64,000 nucleotides of DNA from Paenibacillus sp. UNC499MF (GCF_900107975.1 NZ_FNVF01000002.1:511178-575177); one strand, 5' to 3'. Shown: positions 1-9,342, numbered from the stretch's first letter. Translations and numbers: made by a program. The notes: generated from the sequence alone by a model not told the origin.

Positions 1-64
1 GACTTGCCAAACTCAGCCCACAGAGGGCTGCACGCTGGGAGATTTTTCGTCCCTCCAATCGCTT

Positions 65-1495
65 CTACATAAACTTCCGGTGGCTTTTCTTCCCGTCGTA
101 CGAAAACAGCACTGCTTTGTCTTCCACCACGCTTTGCAGGTAGACGGGTTTGCCCCACAGCCGGTACAGGTACGGCAGCGTTTTTTCCACGTATTTCAGG
201 TCGAGCTCGACGCCTTCGTACGAGTGCCGCAAGTACAGCTCGCCATTCCGCTGGTAATCTCCGTCGTAGACTTCCAGATAAGGAAAGCCGCCGTTCACGC
301 GGGAATAGACGAGCTGGTCCCGGATATTTTTCCAGGTCTTGTCGGTAATTTTCCATTCCGGCCCCTTTTTCTCAAACACGTACAGGTCCAGGTCTTCGAC
401 CAGCTCTTTGGTCATGTAATTGCGGATAAAAGACGTGTCCGAATCGAATTCGCGGACCTCGAAAATTTTGCTGCGTCCTTCGCCGCCCCGCCGTCCGTAC
501 TTTTCCCGATCTTCGTCTTTCGGATTGTCCCAGCGCTTCTCGATATCCTCGAAAATTTTGAGCCCGAGGTAGTAGGGGTTAAGCGACTGCCTGGACGGCT
601 GGACTACGCCCGAGTTCAGCTTGGAGTACTCGATCGTCTCCTCCTCGGTCAAATCCAGCTCGCGCAGGATGCGCTGATGCCAGTAAGAAGCCCAGCCCTC
701 GTTCATGATTTTGGTCTCCATCTGCGGCCAGAAGTAGAGCATCTCGTCGCGCATCATCGTCATAATATCCCGCTGCCAGTCCTCCAGATGGGGGGCGTTT
801 TCTTCAATGAACAGAAGAACGTCCTTCTCCGGCTTCGGGGGAAAACGTACCGGCGGGCTTTCTTCCTCATCGGTCTCGGTGTCCCGCCCCTCCAGATCCC
901 ACAGGTCTTCGTAGCCGGTTTTCGGTCTGCCGTTGCGGCCCATCTTATCGCTGTCCTTGTCGTCCTGTTCGTCCGGCTTCCTGCGCCCTGGCTTCGTCAG
1001 GCTCGGATCAACGTGCTCCTGCACGGCCAGTACGCAGTCCAGAAACTCCTCGACCCGCCGGGTTCCGTACTCAATCTCATATTGGCGCACCCGCTCGGCC
1101 GTAGCCGACATGCTTTCCACCATATTGCGGTTGGTGCGGGAGAAACGCGCGTTGTTTTTGAAAAAATCACAGTGGGCGAGGACATGCGCAACGATCAGCT
1201 TGTTCTGGATAAGCGAGTTGCCGTCGAGCAGGAAAGCGTAGCAGGGATCGGAATTGATGACCAGCTCGTAAATTTTGCTGAGCCCGAAATCATACTGGGT
1301 TTTCATCTTGTGGAACGTTTTGCCGAAGCTCCAGTGCGAGAAACGGGTCGGCATTCCGTAAGCCCCGAACGTATAAATGATATCGGCGGGGCATATTTCA
1401 TAGCGCATCGGATAGAAGTCAAGGCCGAAGCCTTCGGCGACTTCCGTAATTTCCGCTATCGCATGTTCAAGCTGACGGATTTCGTCCGGTGTCAA
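65..1495 (-). CDS. spoVR: SpoVR family sporulation protein
   Basis: 476-residue protein of the SpoVR family, which in Bacillus is needed for normal spore cortex formation. The family length (about 470) and its conserved N-terminal part, including the stretch [19 protein letters not shown], are visible. The ATG overlaps the stop of the upstream yhbH by 4 bases (ATGA), so the two are translationally coupled. In many bacteria the same pair sits with the kinase gene prkA; no prkA is present here. Biochemical function is not known for the family. The identification is firm; the role in this organism is inferred from Bacillus. Confidence 0.93.
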   Translation of the reverse strand: MTPDEIRQLEHAIAEITEVAEGFGLDFYPMRYEICPADIIYTFGAYGMPTRFSHWSFGKTFHKMKTQYDFGLSKIYELVINSDPCYAFLLDGNSLIQNKLIVAHVLAHCDFFKNNARFSRTNRNMVESMSATAERVRQYEIEYGTRRVEEFLDCVLAVQEHVDPSLTKPGRRKPDEQDDKDSDKMGRNGRPKTGYEDLWDLEGRDTETDEEESPPVRFPPKPEKDVLLFIEENAPHLEDWQRDIMTMMRDEMLYFWPQMETKIMNEGWASYWHQRILRELDLTEEETIEYSKLNSGVVQPSRQSLNPYYLGLKIFEDIEKRWDNPKDEDREKYGRRGGEGRSKIFEVREFDSDTSFIRNYMTKELVEDLDLYVFEKKGPEWKITDKTWKNIRDQLVYSRVNGGFPYLEVYDGDYQRNGELYLRHSYEGVELDLKYVEKTLPYLYRLWGKPVYLQSVVEDKAVLFSYDGKKSHRKFM

Positions 1496-2661
1496 ATGAG
1501 TTCGCCTCCCTCGGTTCGGGGTGTGAAGAAGGATCGGAGCGCCTTGTACACTTCGGATTTTTCCCGGATGATGTAGTGCATGAATTTCGGATGATGAATA
1601 TTGCGGTAAGCGGACATGAGCGTGGAGCTGCGGTTATATTGGTTGACCTCGCCGTAGCCGAACATGTTGGCACGCTCCATCAGCTGTCCGATCAGCTTCA
1701 CGCAGCGCTCGTTGTCCGAGGTGAGGTTGTCGCCGTCCGAGAAATGAAACGGATAGATGTTGTACTGCTCCGGCGGATACCGGGAGTCGATGATGTCCAG
1801 CGCGGTCTGATAAGCGGAAGAACAGATGGTGCCGCCGCTTTCGCCTTTTGTAAAAAACTCCTCCTCCGTCACTTCCTTCGCTTCCGTATGGTGGGCGATG
1901 AACACGATTTCGACATGCTCATACTTCGTCCTTAAAAAACGCGTCATCCAGAAGAAAAAGCTCCGGGCGATAAACTTTTCAAAAGATCCCATGGACCCTG
2001 ACGTATCCATCATAGCGATGATGAGGGCGTTGGAATGGGGCTTTTCCACTTCGTTCCAGGTTTTGAAACGCAGATCGTCCGGCGATATGCCGTGAATGCC
2101 GGGATCGCCCTGCGTGGCGTTGCGCCGCAAATTTTCCAGAATCGTCTTCTTCTTGTCGATGTTGGACATGATGCCTTTCTTGCGGATATCGTTGAAAAGC
2201 ACTTCCTTCACCGTAAAATTCTTCTTGTCTTTGCGCTGCAGGAACGGCAGTTCCAGCTCTTCGAAAAGCAGCGCCTGCAGCTCCTCGAACGAAACCTCGG
2301 CCTCGTAATAATCCTCGCCCGGCTTATCGCCGGCTCCTTCGCCCTTGCCGCCTTTGGAGGAAGGCTGGGGATCTACGCCGAGCACGTCGCCGACCTGGCT
2401 GTCGCCGTCGCCCTGTCCGACATGCTTGCTTTTCTGATAGTTATATCGGAACCGGTACTCGTCGAGGGAGCGGATCGGAACTTTGACAACCTGCTTGCCG
2501 TTGGACAGAATGATGCTCTCATCGGACACGATGTCGGGCAGATTCTGTTTGATCGCATCGCGGACTTTTTCCTGGTGTCTCGTCTGGTCCTGGTAGCCTT
2601 TGCGGTGAAGTGACCAGTCCTCTCGGGAGACGATAAACGAAGAGTCTGTCATGATGGGCAC
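1492..2661 (-). CDS. yhbH: YhbH/DUF444 sporulation protein
   Basis: 389-residue DUF444 (YhbH) protein, the usual length. The C-terminal half holds a von Willebrand A-like core: a MIDAS-type motif [11 protein letters not shown] near residue 220, consistent with metal binding. The N-terminal third is charged, with a Gly/Lys-rich linker around residues 95-115. In B. subtilis yhbH is expressed under sporulation control. It is the first gene of a two-gene operon with spoVR. The region 2662-2870 upstream contains no gene I can support and should hold its promoter, though I could not identify a clear sigma-factor site. Confidence 0.92.
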   Translation of the reverse strand: MPIMTDSSFIVSREDWSLHRKGYQDQTRHQEKVRDAIKQNLPDIVSDESIILSNGKQVVKVPIRSLDEYRFRYNYQKSKHVGQGDGDSQVGDVLGVDPQPSSKGGKGEGAGDKPGEDYYEAEVSFEELQALLFEELELPFLQRKDKKNFTVKEVLFNDIRKKGIMSNIDKKKTILENLRRNATQGDPGIHGISPDDLRFKTWNEVEKPHSNALIIAMMDTSGSMGSFEKFIARSFFFWMTRFLRTKYEHVEIVFIAHHTEAKEVTEEEFFTKGESGGTICSSAYQTALDIIDSRYPPEQYNIYPFHFSDGDNLTSDNERCVKLIGQLMERANMFGYGEVNQYNRSSTLMSAYRNIHHPKFMHYIIREKSEVYKALRSFFTPRTEGGELI

Positions 2662-2870
2662 CTTCCTTGTGGAATATGGGGCACAGTTTGGCCTGTTGTT
2701 AAGTAAGTATATTCACGGGAAGGGACGATATGTGATCGGGAGCGAGATAAAATGTGAGGAAACGGAGTTGCAGGGAGGAAAATAAATTAAACCACGAGGA
2801 AAAGAGGGCATTTGCCTGCTCTGGATTACGAAATAAACGAAACAAAAGAAGAAGCTTGTGCCTCTCCTTT

Positions 2871-4685
2871 TTAGGCGTATGATTTTGCCTGGGTTTTGAA
2901 CATGGCGGCATAGCTGCCTCCCAGACTGATCAGATCTTTATGAGATCCGCTTTCAATTAAACAGCCGTTTTTTAACACAAAAATGCGGTCCGCACTCCGG
3001 CAGCTTCCTAACCGGTGGGATATGTAAATGGCCGTCTTGCCTTCCGTCAGCTCCGTGAATCGGTCAAATATCGCGGCTTCGGCCATGGGATCCAGGGAAG
3101 CCGTAGGTTCGTCGAGAAAAACGACTTGAAAGTCCCGGAAGAAAGCCCGCGCGACGGCGATTCTCTGCCACTGTCCCAGAGAGAGTTCACTCCCTCCCAA
3201 GAAAACGGGGCCGAGCTCCGTATCCAGGCCGCCCGGAAGTTCGTCGACCCAATCGGTAGAGCCGGATTTATCCAAAGCCGTCCTGATTTTGGCGTTGTTT
3301 TGCTTCTGCTCCATATCACCGAGAGTGATATTATCGCGCAAGCTTAAATAATAATGCATGAAATCCTGAAAAACGGCGGTCACCTGTTTTCGGAAACCGG
3401 AGTAATCGTAGCTCTCAACCGGAATTCCATCATAGCGGATTACGCCTGATGTAGGCTTATACAGACCCAATAGACACTTCACCAAAGTGCTCTTGCCTGC
3501 TCCGTTGTCTCCGACAATGGCGATCTTCTCACCTGCCTTTATTTGAAAGCTAATCTTGTTAAGAATGTCATGGTTTTGCCCGGGATACCGGAAGGTTAAA
3601 TTCTCGACAGTGATACCCTGAGTCAAAACGGAAGGAAATTCGATCCGTGCCTCGTCCTCCTTTTCCTCCTCTTCTTGATCCAGAAAGCCGAACAGATCCA
3701 AAACATGAAGGACATCCTCATACATGGTGGCAATGTACATGGAGATATTCTGAAGTTTCGATTGAGAGTTTGTTACCGTCTGGCCGAGAGCCACGAAAAG
3801 ACCCAAAGTCAGCTTGCCGTTTATGCCGATCCATATCAACAGTCCCGTAACTGCGCTTACCAGTACATAGAGCAGCGCATCGGACTGAGCCTGCAGAAAA
3901 GAAATCTTTCCTTCGAGCTTAAGACGATCCTTCGCAAGGCGCATGTAGAGCGTGCGCCAGTTATGAAGAAGGGACCCGAACATACCGAATACACGTATTT
4001 CCTTGGCGGAATCCCGGCCAACCAGAAGGTAATGGCAGTAAGCCGTTTTTCTGCTTTCCGCCGTCTGCTGAACTAACTGCTTGAACCGGCTTTTTCCCTG
4101 CCAGATGTAGATATATAAAGAGGGGATGATAAACAGAAGGAGTCCGAGACTTAGAAGCGAGTGGAAGTTGTAAAGCAGAGCAATGTAAGCCGTTACTGTA
4201 AACAAGCCAAGAGCGATTTTGATACTGTTAAATAAAACCCGGATTCCCCTCGTTTCAATCCCGTTGGTCGCACGTTGAATCCGGTCGTGATAGGCGGGAT
4301 TTTCAAACTCGATCAGTGGAATGCGAATTGCCTTCTCGGCAACCTTTTCCTGGAAGAATGCGGCTCCAAGGGTGCCGATCACTGTTTCCAAGTAGGTTTG
4401 AGCCGTGATCAAATACCCGTTTAGAATTAGAACGCCAAGCTGCAGAGCAAGGATCAGATAGGCGTCCTGCCCGTGATTCCATCCCAATTGGAAGGCTTGT
4501 CCGACGGCATCGAGAAATTTCTGGGTCAGCACTACCTGATACACGGGAATACCGGCAAGGAGAAGCTGGATGACGAGCAGCATGGTAAATTTGCCCGGAG
4601 AAATGCGCCAAATCATGGGCAGAAGCCGTAAGAAAGTTTTAACGCTCAGTCCGATCGTGCGAAACGTCTCAGACGGATTCGGCAT
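2871..4685 (-). CDS. ABC exporter, fused permease-ATPase
   Basis: 604-residue half-transporter. About six transmembrane segments occupy residues 20-320 and an ATPase domain 350-600, with Walker A GDNGAGKST, signature LSLGQWQR and Walker B VVFLDEP. The signature departs slightly from LSGGQ. There is no N-terminal C39 peptidase domain, so it would not cleave a double-glycine leader itself. It ends a compact minus-strand operon behind a thioredoxin-like gene (18-base gap), a MauE-like gene and a Cys-rich peptide. That context suggests export of the peptide or its mature form. It resembles LanT-type exporters lacking the peptidase; the substrate is inferred. Confidence 0.85.
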   Translation of the reverse strand: MPNPSETFRTIGLSVKTFLRLLPMIWRISPGKFTMLLVIQLLLAGIPVYQVVLTQKFLDAVGQAFQLGWNHGQDAYLILALQLGVLILNGYLITAQTYLETVIGTLGAAFFQEKVAEKAIRIPLIEFENPAYHDRIQRATNGIETRGIRVLFNSIKIALGLFTVTAYIALLYNFHSLLSLGLLLFIIPSLYIYIWQGKSRFKQLVQQTAESRKTAYCHYLLVGRDSAKEIRVFGMFGSLLHNWRTLYMRLAKDRLKLEGKISFLQAQSDALLYVLVSAVTGLLIWIGINGKLTLGLFVALGQTVTNSQSKLQNISMYIATMYEDVLHVLDLFGFLDQEEEEKEDEARIEFPSVLTQGITVENLTFRYPGQNHDILNKISFQIKAGEKIAIVGDNGAGKSTLVKCLLGLYKPTSGVIRYDGIPVESYDYSGFRKQVTAVFQDFMHYYLSLRDNITLGDMEQKQNNAKIRTALDKSGSTDWVDELPGGLDTELGPVFLGGSELSLGQWQRIAVARAFFRDFQVVFLDEPTASLDPMAEAAIFDRFTELTEGKTAIYISHRLGSCRSADRIFVLKNGCLIESGSHKDLISLGGSYAAMFKTQAKSYA

Positions 4686-4703
4686 GTTATTCTCTCCTTT
4701 CCG

Positions 4704-5273
4704 TCAGCCGGCTTTCCGGTAGGTCTCGTAATTCAGGGTGAGAGCTTCAAGATCTGCAGGGAGAGCGATCACTCCTTTGGCGATTACGTGCCTGTCCGGA
4801 CCGAGCGCATACCCGAACGGGAACACAGTTGTGGACAGCCGGAAGATATCTTCTTCCACGATTTTTGCAACGGGAACCTCGAGATCATACTCCTGAATCA
4901 AGTCCCAAGCTTCACGGTCGGTATTGTCTTCACTAAGATTTAGGACGACCACTTTCAACAGGGGGTTATCCTTCTGATAGGTACCGATATGAGGATAAAT
5001 GTTTTTGCACACATCGCAGCCCGCTGCCGTAAACAGTACAATATAACCGTCTTGTCCTTTTCCTAGATTTAATTCCAGTTGGTTAATTGCAGCAAAATCG
5101 GCCAAAGGGAATTCAGCCCCGTACTCGATTCCTTTGTCCGTACCGTGCAGGCCTCCACTTGTTCCCCGCAGTCTTTTGGTTTGCTGGCGCACAACCTTTA
5201 CGTACAAAATTGCAAAAAGCGTAATAAACAACCAGAGGATTGAATACGCTGTAAGCAGCAGATTCCCGTTCAT
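4704..5273 (-). CDS. Membrane-anchored thioredoxin-like protein (MauD/TlpA-like)
   Basis: 189 residues: an N-terminal membrane anchor (about residues 5-27) followed by an extracytoplasmic thioredoxin fold with the redox motif CDVC in the stretch FTAAGCDVCKNIYP near residue 100. Proteins of this type catalyse thiol-disulfide exchange outside the membrane. It lies 16 bases downstream of a MauE-like gene, the same pairing as mauD-mauE in methylamine dehydrogenase operons, where the pair is required for the disulfide-rich small subunit. No methylamine dehydrogenase genes are present; the cysteine-rich peptide at 5864-6007 is the likely client. Domain call is firm; client is inference. Confidence 0.85.
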   Translation of the reverse strand: MNGNLLLTAYSILWLFITLFAILYVKVVRQQTKRLRGTSGGLHGTDKGIEYGAEFPLADFAAINQLELNLGKGQDGYIVLFTAAGCDVCKNIYPHIGTYQKDNPLLKVVVLNLSEDNTDREAWDLIQEYDLEVPVAKIVEEDIFRLSTTVFPFGYALGPDRHVIAKGVIALPADLEALTLNYETYRKAG

Positions 5274-5289
5274 CCCGTTTGCCCCCTTT

Positions 5290-5808
5290 CTATTTCTCCG
5301 TCAGGAGATTTAAGTAGGTCTGAATCGTTTGATAAAGGATATAAAATAAAAGTGCACTTATGGATAAAGTGAAGTACAGAAGGGCTTCGACTAGAGAAGC
5401 ATCCGCCAATCCGGCGGCGTCCGGTATAAACACCAGGATAAGATCCAACGCCAGCATGACGGCAATTCGTGCCAGTGTAGTCCACCCGAACGTTTCCGAA
5501 GTCAGACTTCCGAAGCAGGAGCATTCTACCGGGGATTTACCGGTCATTCCTTTATAGGTAGCCCAGAGAAAGCAGCCCAGCAGAGCAAGAATAACGACTT
5601 CACCGGCGAAACGCAGGGGACTGAAGAGAATCAGAAGCGCAGCGGCCAGTTCAAGTAAAGGGATGCCTGCAGCAAGCATAACGAGTTTGTCAGCAACCCC
5701 CAGGCGTTTCAATGTTTTTTTGAAGGCCGTCAGTCCGGTAAGTTTAGGCAGAGCGGACGTGACAAGTATGAGGGCAAGGAACATTTGAATCCACGCGGTC
5801 CAATTCAT
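5290..5808 (-). CDS. MauE/DoxX-like redox-associated membrane protein
   Basis: 172 residues with about four transmembrane helices and a CSCFG motif in the loop SPVECSCFGSL, typical of the MauE family that works with a thioredoxin-like partner in disulfide formation. I start it at the ATG at 5808 (MNWTAWIQ), which has AAGGAGG nine bases upstream. The longer reading frame reaches back into the peptide gene and its terminator and lacks a ribosome site. It follows the small Cys-rich peptide gene across a hairpin terminator and precedes the thioredoxin-like gene. Probably forms an oxidation module with it. Confidence 0.82.
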   Translation of the reverse strand: MNWTAWIQMFLALILVTSALPKLTGLTAFKKTLKRLGVADKLVMLAAGIPLLELAAALLILFSPLRFAGEVVILALLGCFLWATYKGMTGKSPVECSCFGSLTSETFGWTTLARIAVMLALDLILVFIPDAAGLADASLVEALLYFTLSISALLFYILYQTIQTYLNLLTEK

Positions 5809-5832
5809 TTCAAACAACCTCCTTAAACGAAT

Positions 5833-5857
5833 AAAAAAGGGTGACGAATCACCCTTT
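5833..5857 (-). terminator. Intrinsic terminator between peptide and maturation genes
   Basis: Read on the minus strand: GGGTGA, loop TTCG, TCACCC, then a run of T. It begins six bases after the peptide stop codon and precedes the ribosome site of the MauE-like gene. The position suggests partial termination, giving much more peptide mRNA than maturation/export mRNA. Confidence 0.85.
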
Positions 5858-5863
5858 CGCTGT

Positions 5864-6007
5864 TTAACAGCAGCCCCCTTCTTTCCGGGCTTCTTCCGTA
5901 TTGTCATCACATTTATAAATCATCCAACGAGTCCATTTGCTTGTAGAGCTGCAATTGTTTCCGTATCTACAATCGTTTTTGATCCATTGTGTGCAACCTG
6001 CCATCAT
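5864..6007 (-). CDS. Small cysteine-rich peptide, candidate secreted peptide precursor
   Basis: 47-residue peptide with six cysteines (positions 5, 13, 19, 33, 46, 47), three tryptophans, net charge near +1, and the C-terminal end EGGCC. The start is set by a strong site AAAGGAGGTGCAC directly before ATGATG; the second ATG (6004) is equally possible. The longer frame upstream has no ribosome site. No hydrophobic signal or double-glycine leader is visible, so it may be leaderless or carry an unfamiliar leader. Downstream genes encode a MauE-like/thioredoxin pair and an ABC exporter; upstream are a kinase and LytTR regulator. Candidate disulfide-bonded bacteriocin or signal. I do not recognise its family. 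Confidence 0.75.
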   Translation of the reverse strand: MMAGCTQWIKNDCRYGNNCSSTSKWTRWMIYKCDDNTEEARKEGGCC

Positions 6008-6036
6008 GTGCACCTCCTTTCGTTTTGTTAATTGAA

Positions 6037-6099
6037 TCATATACCGTGCGGATCGTAAGGGGGCTGAATTTGCCCGAAGGACCGAATTTCCGTCCCGAA
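6037..6099 (-). promoter_or_regulatory. Candidate LytTR-activated promoter of the peptide operon
   Basis: On the minus strand, TTCGGGAC (6099-6092) and TTCGGGCA (6078-6071) form an imperfect direct repeat with 21-base periodicity, two helical turns, as expected for LytTR dimers. A TATGAT -10-like hexamer lies at 6042-6037 with no good -35 element, fitting an activated promoter. The adjacent gene encodes a LytTR regulator. The assignment is inferred from spacing and context. Confidence 0.5.
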
Positions 6100-6116
6100 A
6101 TGCGTCAGCGAACGAC

Positions 6117-6147
6117 AAAAAAGCTGATCCGTCACGGGATCAGCTTT
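6117..6147 (-). terminator. Terminator after the LytTR regulator
   Basis: Minus strand: AAAGCTGATCC, short loop, GGATCAGCTTTTTT. A strong hairpin with T-run, 50 bases after the regulator stop. It separates the two-component genes from the peptide operon, implying the peptide has its own promoter. Confidence 0.85.
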
Positions 6148-6199
6148 GTCGGGCTCACAAACTTTAATGACTCAGGACTGGATACAGACAGTTTTGCGT

Positions 6200-7006
6200 T
6201 CAGCCGCTGTACTCACGAATAATGGCGGGATAAAAAGGAGGCGCCTGAAATGCCGCGATAAATTCGCGATACTTTTTTCTCGACAAAGGAATCGGTTCCC
6301 CGGAGTCTTTCATTTCAACCAGATAATTACCGGGAAGCAGCGGATCGGGAAGCACTTTTTTAACATGACAGCCATTAAGAAGATAACTCCGGTGCGGTGA
6401 CAGGAAGATATCGGGGCATTGAGCCGCCAAACGGCTTAGATTCGTATCCGATTCGATCACTTTCCCGCAGGTCAGAACGATCCTTGTGCAGTGGCGGGAT
6501 ACTTTCTCGGCGTACAGCAATTCCGAGGCAGCAAAATGGACAAGGCGGTTCCGATGGGGCACTGACACCAGCCGGCTGTCGCCTTTAGGTTCTCTTGCGC
6601 TTAGGCGCCCAAGATGCACTTTATCCTTCGCCCGCTGCAGAGCACGGTCCAAACGGGCCTTCGTGAACGGTTTGGTTACATAATCTACCGACTGCAGCTC
6701 GTAACTTTTGCCGTAATGTTCCGGTTGAACGGAGCCGGTGACGAATATGATACAGGGATGGATACCTGCTTCCACGAGTCGGGTACAAGCGGAGATGCCG
6801 TCCATCCTTTCCAGGCCGATATCCATAATAATCAAATCGGGCCGGGTTTCCAGAGCGGAGCGCACGAGTCGGCTTCCGGACGATACGGCGTCGAGGAGGT
6901 CAAGATTATGCGATTTTGCGGCTTCTGCAAGAAAATTGCGTGTGGCTTCGTCGTCTTCGGCTATCATGACGGATAAGGTGAAATCATCCCGCTTTGAAAT
7001 TTCCAC
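6200..7006 (-). CDS. LytTR-family response regulator
   Basis: About 268 residues: receiver domain with acidic pair in AEDDEATR and phospho-acceptor Asp in LIIMDIGLERMDG, then a LytTR DNA-binding domain (roughly residues 140-240; SPHRSYLLN is characteristic). The frame can start at GTG 7018 but that codon lies within the Shine-Dalgarno sequence GAGGAGGTG; the GTG at 7006 is better spaced. It follows the kinase gene with the ribosome site overlapping the kinase stop. The pair resembles AgrCA/CitST-type systems. Likely controls the peptide operon immediately downstream. Confidence 0.88.
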   Translation of the reverse strand: MEISKRDDFTLSVMIAEDDEATRNFLAEAAKSHNLDLLDAVSSGSRLVRSALETRPDLIIMDIGLERMDGISACTRLVEAGIHPCIIFVTGSVQPEHYGKSYELQSVDYVTKPFTKARLDRALQRAKDKVHLGRLSAREPKGDSRLVSVPHRNRLVHFAASELLYAEKVSRHCTRIVLTCGKVIESDTNLSRLAAQCPDIFLSPHRSYLLNGCHVKKVLPDPLLPGNYLVEMKDSGEPIPLSRKKYREFIAAFQAPPFYPAIIREYSG

Positions 7007-7022
7007 AGCCCTTGGCACCTCC

Positions 7023-8768
7023 TCATTGAACTAACGGAATGGAGACATGAAAAGTAACTTCATAAGTTTTTGTCTCAACGGCAATAGTGCCGTAATAAGA
7101 TTCAACGATGCGTTTAATGATGTACATACCAAGCCCTCGGTTAACCGAACCGATATTTTTAGTTGTGTAGCCTTTTTTGAACATTTGGCGGAGATTTATA
7201 GCAGGTTGTGGGCTTATTGGATTGGTCATGATAAATTCGAGCCTATTTTGAAGGATGCGCCCGCTCAATTCGATCCATTTCTCCTCTTCCGGCAATTTCT
7301 CCACTTCATCCATTGCATTGTCCAGCAGGTTTCCGATAATACGGACAAGATCGACCGATTTGATTCCCGGAAAATCTTTTTGGCTCAAATGGAACTCACA
7401 GTGAATGTTAATTCCTTTTCGCTGAGCAAGCGCGCATTTGGCCCGGACAACGGCGGCAATGGCGGGATGGCTGATTTGCAGAACGTTTCCGGTCGAAGAG
7501 ATATCGCCTATCAATTCGTCCAGATATTTTTCCTGTTCCTCTTTCCCGCCGGACTTAAGAAGCGAATAGAGGGCCTGGACATGGTGATTCCAGTCATGCC
7601 ACTGGGCACGTACCTGGGTAATAAACTCTTCGGCTTTATCTTGGGAGGAATGCCCCCAAATGGTGGAGAGCCACCTGTAAGCCTTAACAACAAAATGCTT
7701 GATCAACAGCCATGAGATCCATACAAGTTCGGAAGCGGCGGCGGACAAAAGTATTTGAACGAATTTTGACTCAAAAGTCACATGATAATCGGTAACAAGC
7801 GCCAAAATATACTTTTCAGAAGGTTTGTCGATCGGCACAAAGGTCCTGCGAACCAATTTATCCTGAACAAGATCGTTATACCCGGCTGTCTTACGATGTA
7901 CGCGGACATAGTCCAGCATTTCTTTATCCCGGGCTCCTCGGTTTACATAAGTCCCAAAAAGAATTCCCCGGGTTACAACTTTATTTTCACCCTTTACTAT
8001 GATAGGGTCGGGCTCTAGATATTTGGGATCTATTAAGGCGATTTCCCTGAGTGAAGGGTGGTCAGCTTGGGATTTTTGCAGAATATCGGAGATTTTGTTC
8101 GGTTCCAGCGGTGAGGAAACATTTACAGATGTCATAACTATGTAGTCGGATTTACCATCATAATAACTTCTTGCAAAAGAAATGTTCGTGCCCGTTCCGG
8201 ACCCTGTTATGTAGAAAGGCTTTGTCCAGTTATTTACGGAAGGACTTCCGTCCCAGCTTTTATACGTCTTATTATCCATAATAGAGGCCAGTTCCATGTA
8301 CTCGGTATCCGAATCTTCGAAGGTGGTTCCTATGAGATCGTAATTGGAAGATTTAATGATTACGAATTGCCGGTCGTTCTTTTGGATCAGAGACACATGA
8401 AGGCCGTTCAAACGGGTGCTTAAGTCGATCAAATCATAATTGGTGATCTGACCGGCGATAGGAGGTAGCTGCGATTGTGCTGCAGGGGCCGCGGTTACCA
8501 GGGAATTTCCCAATGTCCTGGAGAAATAAGCGATACCTTCCTGATACATTTCCAGAGCAAGTACAGTTTCGCTGTAGGCGGATCGTACCGTTTTGTTTTC
8601 ATTGTCCAGAGAATCCAGTTCGTCGGGAGATGCAAACTCATGATTGAGCAATTGTGAAATAATGATCGCGGCAGTCATAAGGACAGCCAGGACGGTAAAT
8701 ACAAGCAAGCTTTTCCTGACAAGCTGTCTGGACTTGCGGAAACGCAAAAGATCCTCCTTGAAAAGCAT
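7023..8768 (-). CDS. Sensor histidine kinase with extracellular sensor domain
   Basis: 581 residues: a transmembrane segment near residues 20-42, a large extracytoplasmic domain of about 290 residues, a second membrane segment near 335-360, then a Spo0B/CitA-like dimerisation region with the His in QWHDWNHHVQAL, and a HATPase domain with N-box NLLDNAMDEV and G-box NRGLGMYIIK. The catalytic part matches kinases that pair with LytTR or CitB-type regulators. The large sensor domain differs from the polytopic AgrC sensor, so the signal may be a small ligand or the extracellular peptide bound differently. Regulator gene follows at once. Confidence 0.88.
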   Translation of the reverse strand: MLFKEDLLRFRKSRQLVRKSLLVFTVLAVLMTAAIIISQLLNHEFASPDELDSLDNENKTVRSAYSETVLALEMYQEGIAYFSRTLGNSLVTAAPAAQSQLPPIAGQITNYDLIDLSTRLNGLHVSLIQKNDRQFVIIKSSNYDLIGTTFEDSDTEYMELASIMDNKTYKSWDGSPSVNNWTKPFYITGSGTGTNISFARSYYDGKSDYIVMTSVNVSSPLEPNKISDILQKSQADHPSLREIALIDPKYLEPDPIIVKGENKVVTRGILFGTYVNRGARDKEMLDYVRVHRKTAGYNDLVQDKLVRRTFVPIDKPSEKYILALVTDYHVTFESKFVQILLSAAASELVWISWLLIKHFVVKAYRWLSTIWGHSSQDKAEEFITQVRAQWHDWNHHVQALYSLLKSGGKEEQEKYLDELIGDISSTGNVLQISHPAIAAVVRAKCALAQRKGINIHCEFHLSQKDFPGIKSVDLVRIIGNLLDNAMDEVEKLPEEEKWIELSGRILQNRLEFIMTNPISPQPAINLRQMFKKGYTTKNIGSVNRGLGMYIIKRIVESYYGTIAVETKTYEVTFHVSIPLVQ

Positions 8769-8886
8769 AAATTCCTCTCCAAAAACGCGGTAAGATGGTT
8801 AAAAGAAGTATATCCGAATAATACCATAATTGATAAATATGGTAAACTTACTATATATTATTAATTTTAAGTAAACTGGCTCGATA

Positions 8887-8895
8887 TGGTATACT
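8887..8895 (+). promoter_or_regulatory. Candidate extended -10 promoter of the Dabb gene
   Basis: TGGTATACT (extended -10, TGnTATACT) lies 33 bases before the TTG start at 8928. A second possible promoter, TTGATA (8830) and TATATA (8852) with 16-base spacing, lies further upstream in the AT-rich divergent spacer. Confidence 0.4.
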
Positions 8896-8927
8896 GGAAG
8901 CATTACGATTGGAAAAGAGGGAATCCA

Positions 8928-9221
8928 TTGATCGATCATATCGTGCTTGTAAAATTCGGCGAATCCACGACGGAGGAGCAGCTTCAGGATGTCATCGCCA
9001 GATTTAAAGCGTTGAAAAACCATCTGTCCGGCGTCATTGACCTGCAGGCGGGTTTGAATTTCTCCCCCAACAGCCAGGGGTACCAGCTGGTCCTTTCCGT
9101 CCGCTTCGAGAACCAGGAAGCGCTGGAAGCTTACGGGCCTCATCCGGAACATCAGGCGGTTGCCGCTTATATCCGCGAAGTCGGACGTGTGGACAGCATT
9201 GTGGTTGACATCCGTATCTGA
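8928..9221 (+). CDS. Dabb (stress-responsive A/B barrel) family protein
   Basis: 97 residues, the normal length for a Dabb ferredoxin-like barrel: begins MIDHIVLVKF, has the family's ALEAYGPHPEHQAV stretch near the end. Start is TTG at 8928, preceded by AGAGGG six bases upstream; the longer frame has no site. Dabb proteins form dimeric barrels, some of which are oxygenases or stress proteins; the substrate here is unknown. Monocistronic, divergent from the sensor kinase. Confidence 0.85.
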   Translation: MIDHIVLVKFGESTTEEQLQDVIARFKALKNHLSGVIDLQAGLNFSPNSQGYQLVLSVRFENQEALEAYGPHPEHQAVAAYIREVGRVDSIVVDIRI

Positions 9222-9342
9222 CCGAAGAGCGGAACCGAAAACATAAACGTACATATGAAGCCGTGTGCCGGATGGGTGCCGGCTTCCTTTTATAACCCGG
9301 GAATGCAATATAAATACGACTAGAGGAAGGAAGGATCCGTCT

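Noticed and set aside
80-1576. 498-codon plus-strand frame opposite spoVR
   Set aside because: spoVR is certain; the plus frame has no known domain.
4704-5808. Cytochrome c maturation or methylamine dehydrogenase operon as the context for the thioredoxin/MauE pair
   Set aside because: No mauA/mauB, ccm or cytochrome genes are present; the neighbours are a Cys-rich peptide and an exporter.
5864-5872. Gly-Gly near the end of the Cys-rich peptide as a double-glycine leader cleavage site
   Set aside because: It would leave only two cysteines as the mature product, and the exporter has no C39 peptidase domain.
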